From Actinoplanes subtropicus (lineage in GTDB: Bacteria > Actinomycetota > Actinomycetes > Mycobacteriales > Micromonosporaceae): DNA of 64,000 nt. A model generated the notes under the pieces. The model was given only the letters and a program-made list of their open reading frames with translations, did not search any database and had not been told where the DNA came from. The translations under genes and the position numbers were made by a program. The stretch spans positions 1 through 64,000 of the forward strand of contig NZ_JOJL01000003.1 in assembly GCF_000721705.1 (NCBI RefSeq). The letters are read 5' to 3'. Positions 1 to 8,496 of the stretch are shown piece by piece. Position 1 is the stretch's first letter. Each line of letters opens with the position of its first letter.

Positions 1-975
1 CATCTTCGGGAACCAGAAGTAGATGCCGGCGAACACCGCGAACACGATCGTGCCGAACAGCACGTAGTGGAAGTGCGCGATCACGAAGTACGAGTCGGAC
101 ACGTGGAAGTCGATCGGCGGTGAGGCGAGCAGCACCCCGGACAGGCCACCGAAGAGGAACGTCACGAGGAAGCCGATCGCGAACATCATCGGCGTCTCGA
201 AACTGATCTGGCCGCGCCACATCGTGCCGATCCACACGAAGAACTTCATGCCGGTCGGCACCGCGATCAGGAAGGACGCGGCGAGGGCGAACAGCGCGGC
301 CGCCAGGAACGGGAAGACCATCACCACCAGCAGGCTGGTGACCAGGATGTTCCACGTCATGATCGGCATGCGGAACATGGTCATGCCGGGGGCGCGCAGG
401 GTCAGGATCGTGGTGATCATGTTGACCCCACCGAGGATGGTGCCCAGACCGGAGAGCGCGAGACCGACCACCCACATGTTGCCGCCGACGCCCGGCGAAT
501 GCAGCGAGTCGCTCAGCGGCGCATACGCGAACCAGCCGAAGTCGGCCGCGCCGCCGGGGGTGATGAAGCCGGCCACGGCGATCGTGCCGCCGAACAGGTA
601 CAGCCAGTACGCAAAGGCGTTGAGCCGCGGGAACGACACATCCGGCGCGCCGATCTGGATCGGCACCACGAAGTTGGCGAAGGCGAACACGATCGGCGTC
701 GCGAAGAACAGCAGCATGATCGTGCCGTGCATCGTGAACAGCTGGTTGTACTGCTCGGGCGAGAGGAACTGCATGCCCGGACGGGCCAGCTCGGCTCGCA
801 TGAGCAGCGCCATCAGGCCACCGAGCAGGAAGAACACGAAGGAGGTGATCATATACATGATCCCGATCTGCTTCGCGTCCGTCGTGCGCAGGATCCGGGC
901 AAGTGCCGAACCCTTGACCTGCCGCCGGACCGGGTAGGGCCGGGTCACGATCGGCTTAGGCGCAACGGTCGTCAC
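1..975 (-). CDS. ctaD: Cytochrome c oxidase subunit I, internally deleted and cut by window edge
   Basis: This encodes subunit I of the aa3-type heme-copper oxidase, which reduces O2 at the end of the respiratory chain in the membrane. The GTG start at 975 has GGAGG upstream; 325 codons lie in the window and the C-terminus is off its left edge. Typical blocks are visible: MHGTIM with a heme ligand, FETPM, and AHFHYV with heme ligands, on a multi-pass membrane protein. The sequence runs straight from LFALAA (plus-strand position about 290) to SFLIAVPTG. Normal family members have about 95 residues there, carrying HPEVY and the HHMF pair, which supply the CuB ligands and the His-Tyr crosslink. 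As it stands the product cannot hold CuB. It may be a degenerate paralogue, a pseudogene or an assembly error. Confidence 0.85.
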   Translation of the reverse strand, partial: MTTVAPKPIVTRPYPVRRQVKGSALARILRTTDAKQIGIMYMITSFVFFLLGGLMALLMRAELARPGMQFLSPEQYNQLFTMHGTIMLLFFATPIVFAFANFVVPIQIGAPDVSFPRLNAFAYWLYLFGGTIAVAGFITPGGAADFGWFAYAPLSDSLHSPGVGGNMWVVGLALSGLGTILGGVNMITTILTLRAPGMTMFRMPIMTWNILVTSLLVVMVFPFLAAALFALAASFLIAVPTGMKFFVWIGTMWRGQISFETPMMFAIGFLVTFLFGGLSGVLLASPPIDFHVSDSYFVIAHFHYVLFGTIVFAVFAGIYFWFPKM

Positions 976-1103
976 GAATAGCCTCCGTTGTCTCGTCTGT
1001 GCCGCTCAGTGCGCCTCGCTAGGGATAAGGCGTACCTCGCACGCAGAATAGTCCCCCACCCGCGTGAAGTCGGCGGGGGGCTCCCTGTGACCTGATCGAC
1101 TTC

Positions 1104-2210
1104 TCAGGCGGGTGGCACGAGTGGACGGTACTGCTCCGAGAAGATCCGCAGGCCACGCCGGCGCAGCATCGGATCGCGCAGCGCCGGCGGCACGTCCCGG
1201 GTGCGATCACGCTCCCTGGTCCGGTCGCGGACCGCGCCGCAGCGGGGGCGGCGCCGCGTCTCGTACGCCCGCAGCGCGACCGGAACGTCCCCTCCGGACC
1301 GTTTCAGCTCCTCGCCGAGGACCACCGCGTCCTCGAACGACATCCCCGCGCCCTGGGCCAGGGTCGGGGCGGTGGCGTGCGCCGCGTCGCCGACCAGCAG
1401 CACCGGCCCGCGCGACCAGGACTCCAGGACCACCTCGTCGGTACGCGCCACCGACACCGTCTCGATCGCCTTGAGGATGGCCGGCACCGGGCCGCCGAAC
1501 GACCCGAAGATGTTCCGCATGTGCGCCCGTGGATCGGCCGGGTTCGGCGCGTCCGGCGCGGTCTCGTCGGCGTAGCAGTAGAGCCGCCGCCCGCCCATCG
1601 GCATGGCCACGAACGAGGACCGCCGGCCGAGCAGCGCCGTCCAGTCGCTCAGCGGCGGCCCGCCCCGGACCACCGACCGGTAGACGATCTGCCCGGTGGG
1701 CACCGCCGCCCCGCCCAGCCCGGCCTTGGCCCGGATCGTGGACCGGCGGCCGTCCGCGCCGATGACCAGGTCGTACTCGGCGACGCTGCCGTCGCCGAAC
1801 TCCACCTTGGCGGTGGCGTCGAAGATCTCCAGGTCGCGGACGGCGGTGTCGTACCGCACCTCGCCGCCGACCCCGGTGAGCAGCACCTGCTGCAGTTCGC
1901 CCCGGGACAGCGCGCGGGACTCGCCGACGCCGGCCCACAGCCCGGCCACGTCCATCTCGAACAGCGCGCGGCCGCGGGCATCCAGGAAGACCTGACGGAA
2001 GATGAGGTCGCCGAGCGGCCGCAGCGGCGCGTCGAGCCCGAGCAGGCGCAGGGCGCGCAGGGCGTTGCCCGGGAGGTAGATGCCGGCGCCGGGCATCATC
2101 GAGGCCGGAAGCTCCTCGACCACATCGGGCCGATAACCGGCGAGCCGCAGCGCCCGGGCGGTGGAGAGGCCGGCGATTCCGGCGCCCACCACGAGGATGC
2201 GCAAGGTCAT
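1104..2210 (-). CDS. FAD-dependent monooxygenase
   Basis: A 368-residue flavoprotein of the PHBH/UbiH class, predicted to hydroxylate an aromatic or polyketide-like substrate using FAD and NAD(P)H in the cytoplasm. The start MTLRILVVGAGIAGL is chosen because it places the dinucleotide-binding GxGxxG at residues 9-14 and has GGGAGG 10 bases upstream; a longer reading to 2348 has no support. Further family motifs are IGADGRRS in the middle and LLVGDAAHATAP near the C-terminus, where FAD ribityl contacts are made. It is divergent from a VOC-fold gene, separated by about 140 bases that probably hold both promoters. The substrate cannot be told from sequence. Confidence 0.88.
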   Translation of the reverse strand: MTLRILVVGAGIAGLSTARALRLAGYRPDVVEELPASMMPGAGIYLPGNALRALRLLGLDAPLRPLGDLIFRQVFLDARGRALFEMDVAGLWAGVGESRALSRGELQQVLLTGVGGEVRYDTAVRDLEIFDATAKVEFGDGSVAEYDLVIGADGRRSTIRAKAGLGGAAVPTGQIVYRSVVRGGPPLSDWTALLGRRSSFVAMPMGGRRLYCYADETAPDAPNPADPRAHMRNIFGSFGGPVPAILKAIETVSVARTDEVVLESWSRGPVLLVGDAAHATAPTLAQGAGMSFEDAVVLGEELKRSGGDVPVALRAYETRRRPRCGAVRDRTRERDRTRDVPPALRDPMLRRRGLRIFSEQYRPLVPPA

Positions 2211-2335
2211 CGCGGCGCTGCCTCCCAGCGGTCGGACACTCGTCGGAGCCAAGAGACTACCCCTAGCCACCGGGCCGGGAAACCCTCGATCATCCTCGCG
2301 TCCGATTTGTTCAAGACATCGGTGTAGTCCCGCCG

Positions 2336-2341
2336 TAGCGT
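2336..2341 (+). promoter_or_regulatory. -10 box TAGCGT for VOC gene
   Basis: TAGCGT lies 7 bases before the ATG at 2349. It fits the TAnnnT-N6/7-start layout seen repeatedly in this window, so the transcript is probably leaderless. Confidence 0.6.
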
Positions 2342-2348
2342 CGGGCAC

Positions 2349-2747
2349 ATGGCAGCGATGATGAACGCAATCGGCCTCGCGGTGGCCGACATGGCAACCT
2401 CACTTTCCTTCTATCGCCGTCTCGGGCTGGATTTTCCGGCCGGGGCGGAGAGCGAGCCGCACGCCGAGGCCGAGCTGCCCGGCGGCGTCCGATTGATGAT
2501 CGACACGCACGCGGAGATCGCCTCGTTCGATCCCGATCACCGCCCGGGTGGCGCGATCAAGGACGGGCCGAGCCTGGCCTTCCTCTGCGCCGACCCGGCC
2601 GAGGTGGACACTGTGCACGCCGATCTGGTCGCGGCCGGATACCCGAACGTCAAGGAACCCTGGGACGCCTTCTGGGGTCAGCGCTACGCGATCGTCCTCG
2701 ACCCGGACGGCTACCGGATCGAGCTCTTCGCCCCGACGAAGAGCTGA
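2349..2747 (+). CDS. VOC-superfamily (glyoxalase-like) protein
   Basis: A 132-residue protein with two beta-alpha-beta-beta-beta halves typical of the vicinal-oxygen-chelate fold (glyoxalase, dioxygenase, bleomycin-resistance relatives). The first half begins with IGLAVADMATSLSFYRRLG and the second ends in AIVLDPDGYRIELFAP, where the usual metal-ligand Glu sits. No Shine-Dalgarno is seen; a TAGCGT box suggests a leaderless start at 2349. It converges on the AraC-type regulator, with 3 bases between the stop codons. Substrate unknown. Confidence 0.85.
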   Translation: MAAMMNAIGLAVADMATSLSFYRRLGLDFPAGAESEPHAEAELPGGVRLMIDTHAEIASFDPDHRPGGAIKDGPSLAFLCADPAEVDTVHADLVAAGYPNVKEPWDAFWGQRYAIVLDPDGYRIELFAPTKS

Positions 2748-2750
2748 CGA

Positions 2751-3419
2751 TCAAGAGCCGATCAGCACGCCGAGCGGGACGCCGGCCATGGCTCGCACCT
2801 CCCGGGCGAGGTGGGCCTGGTCGGCATAGCCCGCGTCGGCGGAAACCGACGCGAACGGCGAGCCGCGCCGGGCCAGCATGACCGCCCGTTGCATCCGAAA
2901 TATCCGTTCCAGCACCTTGGGACCATAGCCGTAGGCGGCATTGCTGCGACGCTGCAGCTGCCGAGGGCTCAGGCCGCACCGAAAAGCGACCGCCGAAATC
3001 GGCTGCCCCGTGCGGGCGGCCGAGACAAGCGCCACCGAAACCGGGTCGGGATCGGACCACCGGTGCCGGGCGGCCGCAATCAGCGCGGCCAGCGGATCGG
3101 CCGCCTCGGAAAGCGGGCGCACGGCCGCGGCCGGCCACAGCGCGTCGAGCGGCACCTGCCGGTCGACGAGCTCGGACGCGGGCAGCCCGAGCACCCCCGG
3201 ACCGGTGCCGGCGCCGAAGCGCAGCGCGAACAACCGGCTGCCGACCACCGGCCGGGTGATCTGGGCGGTCGTGTCCGGCCCGGCGACGAAGACGCGGCCG
3301 TCCTGCCAGATGATGTCGAGACAACCATCCGGCAGGATGCGTTTCTCCCGCTCCGCCGGCCCGGTCACGCTCCACCAGGCCACCACGTGCGGTAGCGACG
3401 ACGCCCGTTCCGAGTACAT
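2751..3419 (-). CDS. AraC-family transcriptional regulator
   Basis: A 222-residue regulator. The N-terminal half (about 1-125) is a DUF6597-like sensor domain with RILPDGCLDIIW, and the C-terminal half carries the two AraC helix-turn-helix motifs (ISAVAFRCGLSPRQLQRR, then SVSADAGYADQAHLAREVRAM). The start MYSERASSLPH at 3419 has AGGG 8 bases upstream; the longer upstream reading frame is a shadow of the ligase-like gene. It is divergent from that gene over a 39-base gap, so the two could share control. Its signal is unknown. Confidence 0.85.
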   Translation of the reverse strand: MYSERASSLPHVVAWWSVTGPAEREKRILPDGCLDIIWQDGRVFVAGPDTTAQITRPVVGSRLFALRFGAGTGPGVLGLPASELVDRQVPLDALWPAAAVRPLSEAADPLAALIAAARHRWSDPDPVSVALVSAARTGQPISAVAFRCGLSPRQLQRRSNAAYGYGPKVLERIFRMQRAVMLARRGSPFASVSADAGYADQAHLAREVRAMAGVPLGVLIGS

Positions 3420-3458
3420 AGGAAGACCCTGGCACACGGGTACGACAAGAATGGCCTC

Positions 3459-4517
3459 ATGACCGACCGGTTGGGCGAATATCGGCGCAAGCGGGACAGC
3501 GCGAAGACCCCCGAGCCGATCCCGGCCGAGCATTCCAGCGAAACCGGGCAGAACCGCTTCGTCATCCAGCAACATCACGCCCGGGCCCTGCACTGGGACG
3601 TCCGGCTGGAGCGCGACGGCGTGCTGGTCAGCTTCGCCGTCCCGCGCGGCCTGCCCCGCGACCGCACCAAGAACCACCTGGCCAAGCACACCGAGGACCA
3701 CCCGCTGGAGTACCTCACCTTCCACGGCGAGATCCCGGCCGGCGAGTACGGCGGCGGCCGGATGCGGATCTTCGACTCGGGCACCTACGAGACCCGGAAG
3801 TGGCGCGACGACGAGATCGAGGTCGTCTTCCACGGCGAGCGCACCGAGGGCCGCTACATCTTCTTCCAGACCGGGGGCGCCGACTGGATGGTGCGCCGGA
3901 TGGACCCGCCCGAGCCGGGCTGGGAGCCGATGCCCGAGGACGTGCCGCCGATGCTCGCCGAAAAGGGCAGAAAACCCAAGGACGACGATCATTGGGCGTA
4001 CGAGATGGGCTGGTCCGGACTCCGCGCCATCGCTTTCGTGGACGGGGGCCGCGTACGGCTGAAGGGAATGGGGGGTGAAGATCTGACCGCTTGGTTCCCG
4101 GAGATCCGGGCCCTCGGCCCGGCGCTCGCGCCGGTCGAGGCCGTGCTGGACGGCGAACTCGTCGCGTTCGACGGCGCCCGGCCCGACGCCAAGCTGCTGG
4201 AGCGGCGGATCGCGCCGAAGGACGCCCGGCGGGCGGCCGAGCGCACCCCCGTGCAGTACCTCGCCTACGACCTGCTGTGGCTGGAGGGGCACGCGACCAC
4301 CGAACGGATCGGCTACGCCCAGCGCCGGGAGCTGCTGGACGGGCTGGCCATCGCCGGCGAGCACTGGCAGACGCCGCCCTACTTCCCCGGCGGCGCCGAC
4401 TTCGCGATCGAGACCGCGCGGGCCCAGGGGCTGACCGAAGTGGTGGCCAAACGGCTCGACTCACCCTACCTTCCCGGCCGCCGCAGCCCGTTCTGGCGGG
4501 TCATTCCGGTCGGCTGA
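3459..4517 (+). CDS. LigD-like protein: intact 3'-phosphoesterase, degenerate ligase domain
   Basis: A 352-residue protein with the order of LigD NHEJ proteins: a 3'-phosphoesterase domain (about 30-150) and an ATP-dependent ligase adenylation domain (about 165-352). The phosphoesterase residues look intact (H40, H45, D47, R49, H89, Y97 in HHARALHWDVRLE and LTFHGEIPAGEYG). The ligase motif I, normally KxDG, reads G184-W-S186-G187, so the lysine that receives AMP and the Asp are both lost. Motif V reads WRVIPVG without lysines; DGELVAF and VAKRLDSPYLPG remain. No OB domain follows. It should not ligate DNA. A role in 3'-end cleaning or as a DNA-repair scaffold is inference. No ku gene is in the window. 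Confidence 0.85.
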   Translation: MTDRLGEYRRKRDSAKTPEPIPAEHSSETGQNRFVIQQHHARALHWDVRLERDGVLVSFAVPRGLPRDRTKNHLAKHTEDHPLEYLTFHGEIPAGEYGGGRMRIFDSGTYETRKWRDDEIEVVFHGERTEGRYIFFQTGGADWMVRRMDPPEPGWEPMPEDVPPMLAEKGRKPKDDDHWAYEMGWSGLRAIAFVDGGRVRLKGMGGEDLTAWFPEIRALGPALAPVEAVLDGELVAFDGARPDAKLLERRIAPKDARRAAERTPVQYLAYDLLWLEGHATTERIGYAQRRELLDGLAIAGEHWQTPPYFPGGADFAIETARAQGLTEVVAKRLDSPYLPGRRSPFWRVIPVG

Positions 4518-4652
4518 GCGGCCATCTAGAGTTCAGCCCCGGTTCACCGCGGCCGATGAGTCATGGGGGTGGCGCACCGGCAGTCCGTGCCCGCACCGCG
4601 ACACACCGGTTCTCTTCAGCGGATGAACGCAGCGGAAAGGGCTCCCGATCAG

Positions 4653-6008
4653 ATGCCGGACGACATGTCTGCCGAACTTTGGAACTCCGCCGTGCGGGTC
4701 CTCGAAACCAACTGGACCGGCGATCACATGGTCCCCTCCCGCAAGCTCTATCCCCACCAGTGGAGCTGGGACGCCGCCTTCATCGCCATCGGCCTGGTCT
4801 ACGTGAACCCGACCCGGGCCTGGCGCGACCTGCGGAGCCTGTTCGAGGCGCAGTGGCCGGACGGCCGCGTGCCGCACATCGTCTTCGACCCGGCGACCGC
4901 CGAGGCCGACTACTTCCCCGGCCCGGGGTTCTGGGACGTTCCGGCGTACGGGGACCGCCCGGCCCGCGGCAGCACCGGCATCGTCCAGCCGCCGATGCAC
5001 GCGATCGCGGCCTGGGAGGTCTACCGGCACGCGGCGGCGCACGGCGCGGCCTGCGGCCAGCAGGCCCGCACCGAACTGGAGTGGCTCTACCCGCGGCTGG
5101 TCGCCCAGCAGCGCTACCTGACCACCAGCCGCAACCTCGGCGGCGCCGGCCTGGCCAGCGTCGTGCACCCCTGGGAGTCGGGCCTGGACAACAGCCCGGC
5201 CTGGGACGAGGCGATGGCGAACGTGCCCGCCGACCTGGGCCTGCTCACCACCTACCGGCGGCGCGACCTGGCCGTCTCGGACGCCGCGCACCGCCCCACC
5301 GACGTCGACTACAGCCGGTACGTGGGCCTGGTGCTCACCTACCGGGCCGGCGGCTACTCGGACGACGGGCTGCTGGAGCGGCACGCGTTCGCCGTCGAGT
5401 GCCCGTCGTTCAACTCGATCCTGGCCTCGGCCGAGCTCGCCCTCGCCCAGATCGCCGGCGAGCTGGGCCTGGCAGCCGAGGCACGCGCGCATCGGGACCG
5501 GGCCCAGGCGATCACCACCGCGATCGTCCAGCGGCTGTGGAACCCGCAGACCCGCACCTTCCACGCGCTCGACGTCCACACCGGCAAGCTGAGCCCGGCA
5601 CGCTGCGTCAGCGGCCTGATGCCGCTGATGCTTCCCGACCTCACCGCCGGCCACGTCGAGGCGATCATGGCCGAGGCGAGGTCGGACCGCTTCGGCATCG
5701 GCGAGCTGCCCGTCCCGAGCTACGACCGCACCGCGCCGGATTTCGACACCCAGCGCTACTGGCGCGGCCCGCTCTGGGTCAACGTGAACTGGCTGCTGCG
5801 CCGAGGCCTGCTCGTACACGGCTTCCGCGACGAGGCCGAGGACCTGCGCACGGCGATGGTCCGCCTGGTCCACCACAACGGGCACTTCGAGTATTTCCAC
5901 CCGGTCACCGGGGAGGGCCTCGGCGCGCCGACCTTCAGCTGGACCGCGGCCCTCTCCCTCGACCTGCTCGCCGACCGCTCGGTGCCGGCCTACGCCCGGG
6001 CCGGCTAG
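4653..6008 (+). CDS. GH63-type glycoside hydrolase
   Basis: A 451-residue (alpha/alpha)6-barrel glycosidase of the GH63/mannosylglycerate- or glucosylglycerate-hydrolase type. The N-terminal block [20 protein letters not shown] followed by [12 protein letters not shown] is the family signature, and the [15 protein letters not shown] block near residue 370 is also typical. Such enzymes release glucose or mannose from small glycosides or compatible solutes in the cytoplasm; no signal peptide is seen. The start at 4653 ([10 protein letters not shown]) fits homologue length; starts at 4563 or 4623 would add an unstructured leader. It converges on the mycothiol-dependent dehydrogenase, overlapping it by 4 bases. 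Confidence 0.8.
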   Translation: MPDDMSAELWNSAVRVLETNWTGDHMVPSRKLYPHQWSWDAAFIAIGLVYVNPTRAWRDLRSLFEAQWPDGRVPHIVFDPATAEADYFPGPGFWDVPAYGDRPARGSTGIVQPPMHAIAAWEVYRHAAAHGAACGQQARTELEWLYPRLVAQQRYLTTSRNLGGAGLASVVHPWESGLDNSPAWDEAMANVPADLGLLTTYRRRDLAVSDAAHRPTDVDYSRYVGLVLTYRAGGYSDDGLLERHAFAVECPSFNSILASAELALAQIAGELGLAAEARAHRDRAQAITTAIVQRLWNPQTRTFHALDVHTGKLSPARCVSGLMPLMLPDLTAGHVEAIMAEARSDRFGIGELPVPSYDRTAPDFDTQRYWRGPLWVNVNWLLRRGLLVHGFRDEAEDLRTAMVRLVHHNGHFEYFHPVTGEGLGAPTFSWTAALSLDLLADRSVPAYARAG

Positions 6009-7090
6009 AAGAGCACGACCGAGCGCAGGACGCCGCCGGTGTGCATCTTGGCGAACGCCTCTTCGACCTGGTCGAGCGCGATCTCCTCGGAGACGAACTT
6101 GTCCAGGTCGAGGCGGCCCTGCTGGTAGAGCGCGACCAGCATGGGGAAGTCGCGGCTCGGCAGGCAGTCGCCGTACCAGCTGGACTTGAGCGCTCCGCCG
6201 CGACCGAAGACATCGAGCAGCGGCAGCTCGATCGTCATCTCCGGCGTCGGCACCCCCACCAGCACCAGCGTCCCGGCGAGATCACGAGCGTAGAAGCCTT
6301 GCTTGTACGTTTCGGGCCGGCCGACCGCCTCGACCACGACGTCGGCGCCGTTCCCGCCGGTCAGCTCGCGGACCTTCTCGACGATGTCGACGTTGCGGGC
6401 GTTGACCGTGTGGGTGGCACCGAAGCCGCGCGCCCACTCCAGCTTCTGATCGTCCGTGTCGACCGCGATGATCGTGGTGGCGCCGGCGAGCGCCGCGCCG
6501 GCGATCGCCCCGTCACCCACGCCGCCGCAACCGATCACCGCGACCGAGTCGCCGCGGGTCACCCCGCCGGTGTTGATCGCCGCGCCGATGCCGGCCATCA
6601 CGCCGCAGCCGAGCAGCCCGACCGCCGCCGCCCGGGCGGACGGGTCGACCTTCGTGCACTGGCCGGCCGCCACCAGCGTCTTCTCCACGAACGCGCCGAT
6701 GCCCAGCGCCGGGGACAGCACCGTGCCGTCCTCGAGCGTCATCTTCTGCGTCGCGTTGTGCGTGGCGAAGCAATACCACGGCTTGCCGCGCAGGCAGGCC
6801 CGGCAGTTCCCGCACACCGCACGCCAGTTGAGCACCACGAAGTCGCCCGGCGCCACGTCCGTGACCCCGTCGCCGACCGCCTCGACCACGCCCGCGGCCT
6901 CGTGCCCGAGCAGGAACGGGAAGTCGTCGTTGATGCCGCCCTCGCGATAGTGCAGGTCGGTGTGGCACACCCCGCACGCCTGGATCTTGACGACCGCCTC
7001 GCCCGGCCCCGGGTCGGGGACGACGATCGTCGTCACCTCGACCGGCGCACCCTTCGCCCGGGCGATCACGCCCCGCACCAGCTGACTCAT
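6005..7090 (-). CDS. S-(hydroxymethyl)mycothiol dehydrogenase
   Basis: A 361-residue zinc alcohol dehydrogenase that oxidises the formaldehyde-mycothiol adduct with NAD+ in the cytoplasm; mycothiol is the actinobacterial thiol. Catalytic zinc ligands C42 and H63 ([16 protein letters not shown]), the structural-zinc cysteines C93, C96, C99 and C107 ([15 protein letters not shown]), and the NAD site CGGVGDGA are all present. The start MSQLVRG at 7090 has GGAGGT upstream. Upstream lies a MITE-like element and then marR in the same direction, so transcription from marR could run in, or be stopped by the element's hairpin. Confidence 0.88.
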   Translation of the reverse strand: MSQLVRGVIARAKGAPVEVTTIVVPDPGPGEAVVKIQACGVCHTDLHYREGGINDDFPFLLGHEAAGVVEAVGDGVTDVAPGDFVVLNWRAVCGNCRACLRGKPWYCFATHNATQKMTLEDGTVLSPALGIGAFVEKTLVAAGQCTKVDPSARAAAVGLLGCGVMAGIGAAINTGGVTRGDSVAVIGCGGVGDGAIAGAALAGATTIIAVDTDDQKLEWARGFGATHTVNARNVDIVEKVRELTGGNGADVVVEAVGRPETYKQGFYARDLAGTLVLVGVPTPEMTIELPLLDVFGRGGALKSSWYGDCLPSRDFPMLVALYQQGRLDLDKFVSEEIALDQVEEAFAKMHTGGVLRSVVLF

Positions 7091-7134
7091 CCGCGCAGCA
7101 CCTCCGTCAGTGGAATCACTGCAGCCCAGCCTAT

Positions 7135-7301
7135 TAGGGCCTGTCCGGCTGATCACGCAGGGCTGCGGCGTGGCCCAGCCGGCGCCTGACGGCGTCCGCG
7201 AAACGGCCACATCCAACACCGGGATGCGACCGCTTCGCGGCCGACGCCAGCCACCACCTGGACCTCGCCTCGCTCCTCCGTGATCAGCCGGACAGGCCCT
7301 A
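7135..7301. mobile_element. MITE-like element with 23-bp perfect terminal inverted repeats
   Basis: The ends are perfect inverted repeats: 7135-7157 (TAGGGCCTGTCCGGCTGATC and 3 more bases) and 7279-7301. TA at both outer edges may be a duplicated target. The 121-bp interior has no convincing gene. Size, perfect ends and lack of a transposase fit a miniature inverted-repeat element mobilised by an insertion sequence elsewhere. Its right edge supplies the TA of the marR stop TAG at 7301-7299. As RNA it could fold into a long hairpin between marR and the dehydrogenase gene. Confidence 0.7.
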
Positions 7302-7769
7302 GTCAGGGGGCCGCACCTCGACGGGACCTTCCAGAAGAGCGTCGGCGAGCTTGACCAATTGACGGACCTGGGCCGGGGAGAGCCGGTCGAAGACCAGTTG
7401 CTGGACGGCTTCGGCGTGACCGGGGGCGGAGCCGACGACCTTGGCGTACCCGGCGTCGGTGAGCACGGCGATCTGCACCCGGCCGTCGTCCGGGTCGCGC
7501 TGGCGCCGCACCCAGCCCTGCGCCTCGAGCCGGGCCACCACGTGCGACAGGCGGGACAGCGAGGCGGAGGCGTACTTGGCGAGCCGGCTCATCGACAGCC
7601 GGCGTTCCGGCTGCTCGGAGAGGGTGAACAGCACGATGTAGCCCATGTGGGTGAGCCCGGCGTCCCGCTGGAGTTGCGCCTCGAGGGCGGCGGGCACCTT
7701 GACCAGAACCTCGACGAATCGACGCCAGGCCTGCTGCTGTTCATCGGTCAGCCACCGGGGGTCGTCCAT
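7299..7769 (-). CDS. MarR-family transcriptional regulator
   Basis: A 156-residue winged-helix dimer of the MarR family. The recognition region [20 protein letters not shown] and the wing [18 protein letters not shown] are clear. These repressors normally bind palindromes in their own promoter and release on binding small phenolic or oxidising ligands. The ATG at 7769 is 6 bases from a TAACCT box, and a 13-bp perfect palindrome sits directly upstream, so autoregulation is likely. The last codon and stop lie against the MITE-like element, so the native C-terminus may have been altered by the insertion. Confidence 0.88.
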   Translation of the reverse strand: MDDPRWLTDEQQQAWRRFVEVLVKVPAALEAQLQRDAGLTHMGYIVLFTLSEQPERRLSMSRLAKYASASLSRLSHVVARLEAQGWVRRQRDPDDGRVQIAVLTDAGYAKVVGSAPGHAEAVQQLVFDRLSPAQVRQLVKLADALLEGPVEVRPPD

Positions 7770-7775
7770 GGTGGA

Positions 7776-7798
7776 AGGTTAGTGGTTCGGTGACCGAA
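7776..7798 (-). promoter_or_regulatory. marR promoter with palindromic operator
   Basis: TAACCT (7781-7776 on the minus strand) is 6 bases before the marR ATG. The perfect palindrome TTCGGTGACCGAA at 7786-7798 lies just upstream, inside the -10/-35 spacer, where a bound MarR dimer would block RNA polymerase. Confidence 0.6.
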
Positions 7799-7956
7799 GT
7801 ATCTCGGTGGGGCAACGAGAAGGCGACCAAACGGGCACGCCGATCGATGGGGTAGCGCGCCCCGGGTAGTGTGCCGCCGGGGGTAACACCCCTGCGCGGC
7901 GCCGGGATCGGCTGGCTGGGGGGCCTCGGCCGGTCCCGGCGACGTGTGGGGGCTCC

Positions 7957-8001
7957 GCCCGAGTCAGCCCCGCCCGAGTCAGCCCCGCCCGAGTCAGCCC
8001 C
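7957..8001 (+). repeat. 15-bp tandem repeat, three copies
   Basis: Three exact copies of GCCCGAGTCAGCCCC run 7957-7971, 7972-7986 and 7987-8001, followed by a worn fourth copy that contains the cupin gene's stop codon (8009-8011). The array lies immediately beyond the 3' end of the cupin gene. Confidence 0.9.
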
Positions 8002-8008
8002 GCCCGGA

Positions 8009-8398
8009 TCAGCTCTGCGGCGGCTCGTCCTTGCCGGCCTCCTCGAGCCGGTCCGCCTCCGCCTTGGTCTTGTGCACGGCGCCGTCCGCATGCTCCGGCG
8101 GACCGTAGACGGTGTAGAGGACCAGCGGGTTCGGGCCCGCGTTGACGAAGTTGTGCTTGTGCCCGGCCGGCACCGCGACCAGGTCGCCGTGGACGACGTT
8201 GCGCGTCTGGCCGGAGACGATGGCCTTGCCCACGCCGCTGACGAAGGTCAGGATCTGGTCCACCTCGTGGACCTCCTCGCCGATCTCGCCGCCCGGCGGG
8301 ATCGTCATGACCACGAGCTGGGTGTGCTTACCGGTCCACAGGACGCGACGGAAATCGGGGTTCTGCTCCGCGACGGTGGCGATCGTGAAGTGTTCCAT
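8009..8398 (-). CDS. Cupin-domain protein
   Basis: A 129-residue small beta-barrel protein. The first cupin motif (PPGGEIGEEVHEVDQILTFV) keeps metal-ligand candidates E and H, and the second (HGDLVAVPAGHKHNFVNAG) keeps the His. Relatives include mannose-6-phosphate isomerase-like and dioxygenase-like cupins; the substrate is unknown. The C-terminal 25 residues are charged and probably disordered. TAAGAA lies 6 bases before the ATG, a near match to the leaderless promoter layout. It stands alone between marR and the EAL-domain gene, all on the minus strand. Confidence 0.85.
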   Translation of the reverse strand: MEHFTIATVAEQNPDFRRVLWTGKHTQLVVMTIPPGGEIGEEVHEVDQILTFVSGVGKAIVSGQTRNVVHGDLVAVPAGHKHNFVNAGPNPLVLYTVYGPPEHADGAVHKTKAEADRLEEAGKDEPPQS

Positions 8399-8496
8399 GC
8401 CAGGTTCTTACCCGTGCCGGGGGCTGGACAACCGTTCGGCCGCAGGCCCGGGTTCTCCGCGCCGTCGGTAGGACCAGGCGCCGGTTGCGGCACAGC

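Noticed and set aside
1052..1083. Terminator hairpin between ctaD and the monooxygenase
   Set aside because: A C-rich/G-rich pairing is possible but irregular and lacks a U-run.
4091..7189. A 1032-codon open frame on the plus strand
   Set aside because: It runs through the ligase-like and GH63 genes in the wrong frame and antisense to the dehydrogenase; its product is Arg/Ala/Pro low-complexity.
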